Positions 43,991-53,317 of a stretch of DNA of 53,317 nucleotides are shown one piece after another. The position numbers and the translations under genes were made by a program. Every line of letters begins with the position of its first letter. The first letter of the stretch is position 1. The notes under the pieces were generated by a model. That model was not told the DNA's origin and searched no databases. It worked only from the letters and a program-made list of their open reading frames with translations. The DNA is from Kipferlia bialata (Eukaryota > Fornicata), in the NCBI GenBank assembly GCA_003568945.1, contig BDIP01000004.1, forward strand, positions 1 through 53,317. The letters are read 5' to 3'.

Positions 43991-45533
43991 ATGCATCGTG
44001 TACTCACCCTCGATGAGCTCTTACACAGCACTCACCTTCCTATCTGGCTGGAGGAGGTCAGTATGACAGGTGGGGACTCAGAGTCTTATGGGTCAACAGT
44101 GTTTACCATTCTAGTAGTATTCAAATCTATGAGTATTTAGTAAATACGCATATATCTAGACACCATACAGAGACTGTTATTAGTATTGGATACTGCATTT
44201 AGAAGCCTAAGTGTCAGGATTGCTGGATCCCTCTCAGTTTGACCCTGTGGCATTTGGTCACAACAATGTACTAAACAGGGAGGACAACACGACATACTGC
44301 GTGAGTAGTGTCAATGGCGTACCATCACTTGTTATGGGTGAGAGTGTGAATATGTATGGCGACAACTGCAAGTCCACCGTTTCTATTGACTCGAGGGTCC
44401 TCTGTCTTTTCGTGGATCACCCTAAATGGGCCGGTTCTAGAGGGTCCATTGGGGTATATCACTGTGATACAGGTGAGTGGAGAATTGACTGGTCTGTTAG
44501 CAGTCTGATACATTGTGACATATGACATGATCATTCTCACACAGTCCTGCAGACAGATATCACATCTGTCATGTATCTGTAAGTGAATCTTAGACGTATC
44601 TCTTTCATTATGAAGTCAGGTGTGAAATTCATGTGTGATTACAGGTCTGTGGACTGAGTGTACAGCGTCGATACATATCAAGATGGAGACACACGGAGTG
44701 ATTGGGAATATCCGCAGTATAGGGAACCGACTTCTTATCTGCCCGCACCACATACAGAACTGGATTCTAGATCTAGATTCAGGAGACACTCAGAAACTAC
44801 CGGAGTGTCCTTTACGCCCTGAAGAAGGTTTGTGTCTCAATATCTTCCATTCTCCATAGTTCATTATGCCTTGTTGTTAGAAAGTGTCCCTTCAGCTTAC
44901 TATTCACACGGTAACTTTCACTGCAACGTCTCAGTGTGATACTAATCGTTTAGAAATCATGTGTGCTCACAAACCTATAGTTGTTGGGGACACTGTGATA
45001 CACTCACTTACCGGAGATACTGGTCCAGTAGCTGGACAATATATAGTACGCCCCATAACCATATCCTACTCGGTGGCAAATGGATGGGATAGGACATTTC
45101 AGGCAACAGTGCCACCAGACTTCAACTGTGAGTGTCTGATTCCGATGGGTAACTCTACACTTTGCATCGAGTATGAATCAAGCGATACTAATGGGATTGG
45201 CTACTTTGACGCCGTGAGTGGAGAGTTTGTCCACTGTCAAGATGCTGATTTCTGGTGTGAAGAGCCAGCAGAGCTTGGAAATGGCCGGTACTTAGTCAGA
45301 TGTGGAAGGTACATAGTAGCTAGCATACGGATGGACTACATGGCAATGACAATGACAATAGCTATATTGCAGGAGTAGACACATAAGCACCACAAGTAGT
45401 TTTCAACTACTATATCATTCCATTTACATCCAGACATGGTGGAGAACCAGGCTGGTATCTACTGCACCTTGACCTGTCCAAGCTACAGGAGACAGGGGGA
45501 GTGCTAAGCCGAGACATGTTTGACCCAGAGTAG
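43991..45533 (+). CDS. Kelch-like beta-propeller protein, paralogue 2
   Basis: Recognisable exons are 43991-44056 (ATG, MHRVLTLDELLHSTHLPIW), 44218-44472, 44645-44827, one of about 44938-45308, and 45434-45533 (TAG). Blade-like strands include STVSIDSRVLCLFVDHP, IGVYHCDTG, NWILDLDSGDTQKLPECP, NGWDRTFQATVP and GIGYFDAVSGEFVHC. The final exon GWYLLHLDLSKLQETGGVL aligns with paralogue 1. The first junction is out of phase as drawn, so a small exon is probably missing (paralogue 1 has one, VYYSWQLSVSLP). It has fewer and longer exons than its neighbour. The role is unknown; propellers usually serve protein binding. Confidence 0.55.
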
Positions 45534-45880
45534 TAGCTGATATGATGGTTATGTATTGATAGTGATAGTGATACTTACTCCGAGAACCTGTGGTGGTCGC
45601 TCCAATCCATAAAATTCTCTTATATACTAGCATTATGGGTCTTTGTACTCAATTGTCACTGTTGATCGTGTGAAATGCATGTCGATCACATCCGTACAGT
45701 ACAGACCGATACACGGGCACTGTCTTCGTATAATGTCAATTCTGTGTGTTAACAGTAACACAAAAGGTATAGTCATTGAAGTGAAAACCTCAACTGTTGT
45801 AGTTCACTGAACACCTCAACATGTATCCAGGGTTCTGAAGCCTCAACAGCCAATGATCCTCCCTCTTCTCAACTCCTAGT
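45534..45880. other. Intergenic, about 350 bp
   Basis: AT-rich spacer between plus-strand genes. No exon, RNA gene or repeat was recognised. Presumed to hold the promoter of the following gene. Confidence 0.4.
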
Positions 45881-48800
45881 ATGAGCCAGTCTCACACGAA
45901 GGGGAAGACGGCTAAGGCACCCGGGAAGGCTGACCGTGTAGGAGAAGGAGAGGGCCAGTACTTGATGGAAGTGCCCTCCTGTGGTAATGTCCACCTGAAG
46001 GTAATACCCACTCTATTAAGGAATCATTGATGTCTGTATCAACACTCAATACCTGAATATCACAACAGTAGGTGGTGTAATCTCCGCTACACCACCCCTA
46101 CCTCATCTCTCTTTCCCGTGTTAGCAAACTGAGTTTGCCAATCTCTAATCCCCTTGTGTGTACTCTACAGTGGACAATAGTGCAGGATGTAACTGAATCC
46201 AGTACACAACAGTAATCCTACCTATCCACCATCACCCCCACAGTGTGGGCCACACTGTGTCCGTGTTCTTACACGGTATAAATGTCTATCACCCTCACTC
46301 CATCATGACATAGATATTACACAGAATAACACTCCTAAGTTAGGAGTGCTATTCATTAGGAGCCCTAAGCTCACCCTCAGTCCATCATCGGAGTACTGAA
46401 CGGAGAGTGCTCTGCTGATGCCCTGGCCCCACCTGATGACGGTGTGGTGTTTGTCATGTGTCCAATGGTTGAGGAGGTATACACTCAAGAACCTCATGAA
46501 GTACTGTAACAGTAGACATGTGGCGTTAGCAAGATATGACAACAGTAATACTGTTACAGTATCGCTAGTGGGTACACTCTTTTTGGGTAGCAACCTCCAG
46601 GAATAAGGAATCGTTACAACTTACCCTATCTCTACAACATTGAGGCTGTGTAGCACACAGTGTATACTTTCACCGGTTTAGTGTGTCCCTCTATCAATTA
46701 TAGTCAAGTATCTCTCACACTATAGGTAGTGTCTCTCTGCCGTACTTCAGGCCCCACCTTCGTCCCTCTCTGGCAGGCTGTCTACCACGCTGGTGATGGT
46801 GCATTAGCCCTAAAGCCTGGGCGGCTGCATGCAGTGCTGTTCCCTGAGGTATGAAAACTCCTCCCACTAAGTATTTTGCGGGTGATTCCGAATGATTGGA
46901 ATCCTCTGTAGTGCTCTTCTCACTTTCAGAACACAGGCAGTTCTGCCGAGACCATGGTCCCTCTCTACTCGGTCTTTGGCAGGTTCTACTATATGAAGTA
47001 CCTGTACCCGTATACTTTTACATATACGATATCCATTGGTTTACCTGTTCGTGTCTGGAGATATAACCATCTGGAATCTAGGTCGACGGCATCCAAGTGT
47101 CCAGAAACAGACGCATGAATATACGTATAGTAGTATACAGCCTCCATCGCGTACAGTTGACTAATTCAGGTACTTGAACTCTCTAGGTGACACTAAGGGG
47201 CACCAAGCTCCCATACCCCCATGGTTTAAGGTCAGACCGAGCATGAGTATGCATAGAGATCTATACGTAAAAGTATATATACCTATATGAGGTCCCATAT
47301 ATCGGTCTCGGAGCTATGACAAATATGACTATAATATTGGGAATACACAATACATATAGAATAACGGGACGCACACATTTGTAATGCAGGCCGAATTGTA
47401 ACTTCCGTATCCTCATTCATAGGCCTGGTTGTCTCTATATTGGTTTGATTCAATATCCTGAGGATATACAGAATCTGTATATGTGACTATTCTCATTTAC
47501 AGGGCTTCATAGGGTACAAGACTGTGGACTGGATGACACCTGACGTCATCAAAGTCGTTCAGGCATTCAACATCCTCCTAGACCGGTATGTTTAGTTTCC
47601 ATACCCACATATGACATTTACTGAAGTCAATTTAAGACATATGCGACCTACGCACATGTATATTGTGTTACAGATCCCAAGACCACTGATAAATTATCCT
47701 ATATATGCCTAAGAGGTATTATCATGTACTCTTTGTACACTCTAGATCATATACAAAATGAATATCCACAGTGGTTATAATATATCCAATTAGTGATCAT
47801 ATACAGTAAAAGTAAAAAATATACAGTACAAGTAAAATATATACAAACAGCAGTATAATAGCAGAACACTAGAGTTACCCCCTCTTTTCTCTATCAGCTC
47901 CAATTTTTTCCATCTATGGACATCTTTCAAAGTTCTACCATACCCTTACTCTTTCAGCTGCCCTCCTGTCTTAGACAGGCTGTCTACCATCACGTATGCT
48001 TAATCAGAATTGAGACTATATCCTCACTCTGCGGCCTGACTCTTGTATATCATTGCAATGAACACGTCCTTTAACTCTTGCAGCTGCCCCCCTGTCTACC
48101 ACACTTACTCCTAATTTACTCTTTGAGCTCCAATTTCTACCATCTAAGTTAGATGATCTAACACATGGCAAAGTTCCCACATTCTCATACTAACTTTCTA
48201 CAGCTGCCCTCCTGTCTACCACATGTTTGCAGTGTACCAGAAAAGTACCCTGCGTGTGAATCCCTTCCACCTATTCATGTATGGACATCGCTCCAACTAC
48301 CCAAAGGTATTCCATAAATCAGTGAAACAAGAGTCAGGTCACATGCTCGCATTGGGTCCAAAGACAAGAAGGTCTTGTCACAAGACCCTTACCCAATATC
48401 CCAATATACTCCTCTTGCACGCTACAGCATTTACCCTGATAGTATGCATCCTAACCCAGGACTTTGAATCTACTACCGCCGTGATCAGACAGAGCCACAC
48501 AGAGTGGTCCAGAGAGGTCCCAGAGACGTACGTGTACTAGGGTATTCAGTTGGTGTATGAGAAATGCATAGATCTAATCCAGTCTGACGTCAGCCTCTAC
48601 GACTTTTCGACCTTAAACATAGAGCCCAACCCCCTGATGTACGACGTATACCCTTCCATGCGACGCAGATGTGAGAGGCTGAGAACCACGGTGCTTGCCA
48701 TGCCACTTAAGACTGAGGAGGAACTGGCCAGGTGCGTTGTCCTGACAGATGATCATACATTCAGTGGAACAGCTTAAGAACTACAGAATACGCCATGAAT

Positions 48801-51800
48801 TATGAGATACTCTTTACTTAGATACAGAGGAGGAACTCGCCAGGTGGGGCATATTCTACCTGAAAGTCGTGTGGTTTCTCTTTTGATTGGCTAGAGATAT
48901 CAGTATCAGTATCAATACTGATCTTGATACCTGTGCTGAGTTTTGTCACACTCTTTCCACCACACTAGATTCGATATTAATAAGAGTGAAAATGGGAGTG
49001 TAAAACGTGTAGTAACACTAGGTATGCGGCGTCCCTCGGCGCCAAAGGCCTTGTGGTGACGTACCTGTCACAAACTGTGGATCCATTAAATAGTGCCATA
49101 GAGAGGTCTGTATACTATATATAGTACATATACATAGAATTTTATATAGTATATATAGTACATACATATTGACTAGTGGAGTCGCTCTGGTGAAATTTCT
49201 GAACCACGTATCTGCTAACCTTCTAATCCTTCCATTGGCTCTCACCTCAATTGCCAGTGAAAGTACTCGTATCATATATGTTAGTAGGTCAGGTACTATT
49301 GCTGATGCTCATATCCAGCGAGCTCGAGGCGGGCCTTGACGTAGTGCTCTGTCGCCTGTCAGACATCACTGAAGAAGCCAGCCCCCTGCTGCACAGGCTG
49401 TGGTATGCTATCAATGCTACACGCACCACAACTAGGGTGGTAGTAGCACTAGGCCCTCCAATGTACGTCATATACTAAGTTGTTGATGCAAAGATATACT
49501 CCACTACGAATATCACGGTTAGAACTCTAAGCATCATCTTGTCGTGTTATTAGACGATACACTGTATAGTTACTAGACTATAGTATGGTTCTGTGCGGTC
49601 CGGCTCTCACTGTAGGGAGACTATGGAGAGCAGATACAGAGGTCTACCATTATCACTGGCACTACACATGCCCTGGAGGTTGCTAGATGAGGGTGTTCCC
49701 ATAGACAAGGCATTCGACAGGAATGGAAAGGTGGACAATTGGATATAGTATGTGCCTATAGTTACATAGCGTGTGAGAGTGTCAAGTCCCCTTCCATATG
49801 TATGGATCCATTCGGATTTCGATATTTCTAATATATCTATACTTATCCTCAGCCTTGCATGGCCCTAACCTACTTCGACGAGCCACACGCAGGTCTAATG
49901 GAGACCAAACAGGAGGCTAGGGAGAGAAGGGAGAAGCTAAGGACCTCTGTTCTTCAGGATGTCATGGGTAAGTCAACTATAGTTATATATATACATCTTC
50001 CCGGGAAATATGTCTTGGGAGCGCATCCTACGCTTGTGTCTGAGTGTACCCATTTAGCAATAACTGGTATGTTGGCGGGTCTATTATCAACAGACTATTG
50101 GCTGGCCGATTCATTGGGGATTCGCCTGTTATTACTTACTCCAGGCCTACACTACTCCCAGGATGGGAGGCCAATCACAAGTGACGAGGTGAGTGCTTTG
50201 CTATAGGGTATGTACTGCTGTATGAACTCTATTAGCTAATGATCTTGGCCTCTCACGCATAGAATGCCTTGTTTAGACTGAATCACGCCGAAGCTGAAGG
50301 CAAGATATTCCCAGTGCACTTCAGTGAGGCAGGTAGGGAGAACTGCAAGCGAGTCCACACACTATGTACACAATATTACATTTCATGACAAATCTGAATT
50401 AATACTCTATATAGAGGTGTATAGTTAACTTTACAAAGGGTACTACTCACATATCCATATATGTGTTGTGTAACTCCACTGAATCAGTGGAGTCCACTGA
50501 TGTAAGCCACTCCTCTGTCAGTTGATTCCACCCACGTTTCACCCCAGAGATAGAGGCTGCCATTCAGTCCTGGAAGGGACTGGACCACGTGTCCTACGGT
50601 AAGCAGGTGCTGCCAGCGGCAGAGAGAGTGGCCGACATACTATGTGGCAAGAAGACCTACTCGGCAACCCCTGGCCGTCAGTCACTTGTGGCGGTACTCT
50701 TCATGACAGATGTGGAGGTGAGGAGTTCGATCATCTCTCCTTAACACCAACTATTTGCCACCACGTCACGATAGCAACAGTACCTATTACCATTACCACA
50801 GGTAGTGGCAGCCTGTCGACTCATCCCGGACCTTGTGCCTGTTTGGAATGTCACTGAAGGTGTGCGATGAACCTTTGTATTCGCTATTTGGATAGATAGG
50901 TTCCAACATGTTGCAAAGATTACGTAATTAGGAGATGAGGTGCTGACATAGAGGCAGTTGATTCAAGCATCCGACATCTAACATCTCAGACTCGACTGTC
51001 TGCTCTGGTACAGAAGTCGGACTTGCTTGCTCAATGGAGTATGCAGCACGGGTAGAAGAGCTTCACGCCACTCAGTTCGCAAGGAAGCTACGTCCCATTT
51101 GCTTCACCAAAGTGCCGGTGAGTCAATATGTCAAGTACTATAAGTACTATAGTTATGGCTCTGAGTAGGTAGTTTTCGATGTGATACTGTACTATCCTGA
51201 ATCAGAATTTCTGATATCTGATTCTCAGGCCAAGACAGGTCAACGCGCTGGTGTGCTCTGCGTCAACCTGAGTGGGAACCTCACCAATCACCAGCTCGGG
51301 TACCTGATTGCTCTCAAGGGACCCAGTATGAAGGTATATATAGTATCTGTAGTACTGTACAGAACTGTTGTTAGCACATGTCGTATATAATATTTGATTG
51401 CTCTCAAGGGACCCAGTATGAAGGTAGATGATTATCATATACCTTCATGTAACATGATTGCTGTCAAACTAGGTCCAGTCGTACACAGTTGCCAATATCG
51501 CTTGTCTGACATCCAACTAATTCACAGCTGCTTGCGTGTGCTATGGGAAGGACACAGCAAGAAGCCAAGGCTGCTCGGCTCTCAATCAACACACAGGTGG
51601 AGTCATGTATATACATGCATATATACATATTAGATATTGGGGTATCTCTTATCAATGATATGAGTCATATCATGCCATGCAATCCACAAATCATCCTTCC
51701 AAGTAGCATATGCGGCCAACAGAAGATCTAAAGCATATATTGATACAATACACTAAATATAAGACTTCACAGAGGAGGCTCTATATCCTTCAGCGTGCAA

Positions 51801-53067
51801 AAGACGGTGGCATCTATGAGTCTGGACGCCATAACACGAGGGAAATGCTCAAGGCAAAGAGGGAGTTTGGTAAGTTATATATATGACATAGATCTGTAGA
51901 CTTCGATCTTCAGTTCCTCTATATCATGATTGTTATCAACTAACTTCATGGTGTGTTTACGGACAATACATTGGGTTTGGTTTCTGAGTGTTTACATCAG
52001 GTGAACCCACCTACTACGGCCCTAAGGGCAGGCTGGTGCTTACAGGAGAGGCACTTCAGGCTCTAGTAGGGATGGTTGTGGATCTGCCGATTGGACAGAG
52101 TCTCTCTACCTCCATACTGCACAGAGAGTTTCCAGACATGGTCAGTTCATATTAGTACTCCCTGTGGTATATGTATATACAGTATATATTTATATAGTAT
52201 TCATATATGTATCAGGAACAGAGACATCTGCTTCACAGAGTATGTATACATAATGAGTATCAATACATGGCTACACGCACGACTATATGTATATCCTCTG
52301 TGGATGTATACCCACATCAGACCCTTCCCCCAAAGGAGTGTATGGTTGTGTACCTGCCTGACATCGGAGAGACCCGGGCCAAGAGCTTCTGCGACTCTCT
52401 CAAGGAGCTACACCTAGATGTGCTAGCAGTCTCGACTGTCAAGACCCCAAGTGCCCTCAAGAAGGTACATCTTACTACTAATACTACTAGAACTCTAGAA
52501 GTTCTAGGAGGTATATCCATTCCATTCAGGTCCTTCATACTACTACTTACATAATTACACCTAAGTCTTCCTTCAGGCCCTTGCCAATGCACCCCATGTG
52601 CTTGTGGCCTCTCACCACCATGTCAAGGCCACACCACAGTCCAAGGCGGGCAAGATGCACGCAACAATGTGGAGAGCTCTTGTAAAGGAGGGAGTGAGAG
52701 TGAGGGCATTCATGTGCCTAGGAAAGGTGCGTCCGATAAGAGCCACGAACACATATGGATATCTACATTCACTATTAGGACATTGGCCCCACCAACGAGA
52801 CCACTCTCCGCAACATGTATGAGAACCTCGCTGGGTTTGTCCTAGTCAACTACAGTGACAAGACGGAGGGAGGCCCAGTAGGTGATACTATGCTAATATA
52901 GAACTGATATCTCTATTCTATTATATTCTACTATTCTCCTTAGAGGCATGGAATCAATGATTGAGACTAGAGCACTCTATCCCACCCCAGCTGACACCCT
53001 GCAGTGCATACCGCTCAGGTCCTACTTCGAGGAAGTGTGGCTCAGACTCTGTTCAGTGGATGAGTGA
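45881..53067 (+). CDS. Long multi-exon protein of unknown family
   Basis: It starts ATG at 45881 (MSQSHTKGKTAKAPGKADR; exon to 46000) and ends TGA at 53067. Exons I can support include 46381-46476, 46726-46851, and exons encoding VPLYSVFGRFYYMK, GFIGYKTVDWMTPDVIKVV, NPFHLFMYGHRSNYPK, ASLGAKGLVVTYLSQTVDP, LDVVLCRLSDITEEASPLLH, GKKTYSATPGRQSLVAVLF, RRLYILQRAKDGGIYESGR, MVVYLPDIGETRAKSFCDSL, NAPHVLVASHHHVKATPQSK and the end FEEVWLRLCSVDE. The alternation of hydrophobic strands and helices suggests several globular alpha/beta domains in about 1,000 residues. No catalytic motif was recognised. A division into two genes cannot be excluded because some junctions in 48.9-49.8 kb were not resolved. 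Confidence 0.5.
47956..48220 (+). repeat. Repeated acceptor plus exon start (CAGCTGCCCTCCTGTCT)
   Basis: The acceptor and exon start CAGCTGCCC.CCTGTCT recur near 47956, 48079 and 48200, the last being the likely true exon (CPPVYHMFAVYQ). A second motif, AGCTCCAATTT, also repeats between them. Confidence 0.75.
48824..48845 (+). repeat. Copy of an exon end plus donor
   Basis: 20 of 22 bases match 48712-48733 (exon end TEEELAR plus GGT). Confidence 0.75.
51395..51426 (+). repeat. Perfect 32-bp copy of an exon end plus donor
   Basis: Identical to 51305-51336, the exon end encoding LIALKGPSMK plus GTA, repeated 90 bp into the intron. Confidence 0.95.
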
Positions 53068-53228
53068 AAGGGCCTTGACCCTTTCAAAGTGCAGAAACAC
53101 ACACCAGCAATCACATCACAAAGCGAATAGAAGACATCATCATTAGTATTGGATGGCAAATCAATGGAATATTCAATTCCGTGTTGTGGGTCAGAACTTC
53201 TCTCTCTTGCACATTCATAGGATGCTTA

Positions 53229-53259
53229 GTAGGCAATGCCTACTAGGCATTGCTTACTG
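53229..53259. repeat. Inverted repeat, 15-bp arms
   Basis: Arms AGTAGGCAATGCCTA and its near-perfect reverse complement (14 of 15) flank a one-base centre, about 160 bp after the last gene. It may fold in the transcript's 3' end. Confidence 0.7.
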
Positions 53260-53317
53260 TTTGGAGTAGGCTTTCAAAAATATAGAATAATGCCGTATTC
53301 TATATAGAATAACGATT

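Overview
The window is eukaryotic, gene-dense and very intron-rich. Introns are mostly 40-150 bp. Donors read GTATGT, GTAGGT, GTGAGT or GTACGT. Acceptors usually end in CTNAC plus one to six bases plus AG, so the branch-point-like motif lies directly against the 3' splice site. That arrangement is known from Giardia and Trichomonas introns. Together with anaerobe-type genes (an acyl-CoA transferase/hydrolase and a 2[4Fe-4S] ferredoxin module of nitroreductase type) it suggests a free-living metamonad. An intron-rich fornicate such as Kipferlia is my best guess, inferred from style rather than from any database match.

Layout. 1-1.35 kb: 3' end of an acidic protein gene (+). 1.9-4.0 kb: single-exon ComEC-type metallo-beta-lactamase-fold protein (-). 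4.0-4.4 kb: C-terminal fragment (-). 4.5-8.0 kb: large beta-propeller-like protein (+). 8.3-9.3 kb: small unknown protein (+). 9.6-13.7 kb: eIF2B beta subunit joined in frame to an upstream multi-pass membrane protein (-). 13.9-27.3 kb: a 24-exon gene for a RING protein of about 3,822 residues (+). 27.5-29.7 kb: acyl-CoA transferase/hydrolase lacking its N-terminus (-). 29.9-31.8 kb: TPR protein (+). 32.1-32.3 kb: two minus-strand exons. 32.4-33.2 kb: ferredoxin module (+). 33.5-35.3 kb: kleisin-like acidic fragment (-). 35.4-35.8 kb: CCDC22-like N-terminus (-). 36.0-38.8 kb: TFIIH p44/SSL1 (+). 39.0-39.8 kb: SEC23 C-terminus (-). 40.0-45.5 kb: two tandem kelch-like paralogues (+). 45.9-53.1 kb: a long unrecognised multi-exon gene (+). 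There is no operon-like logic; these are mostly unrelated housekeeping genes.

Two patterns cut across the genes. First, exon ends and exon starts recur as short imperfect or perfect copies (about 15-40 bp, sometimes arrays) inside the adjoining intron. In at least two introns the duplicated segment brackets the intron and carries both splice sites. This looks like intron birth and remodelling by local tandem duplication, and several copies differ mainly at synonymous sites. Second, long C runs on the sense strand lie in intron 3' regions, and nearly all runs of 17 or more coincide with places where a gene loses its expected 5' or 3' half or switches to an unrelated gene. These may be misassembly joints or real breakpoints, so the apparent fusions and truncations here should be read with caution. 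No tRNA, rRNA, CRISPR array, transposon or virus-derived element was recognised.
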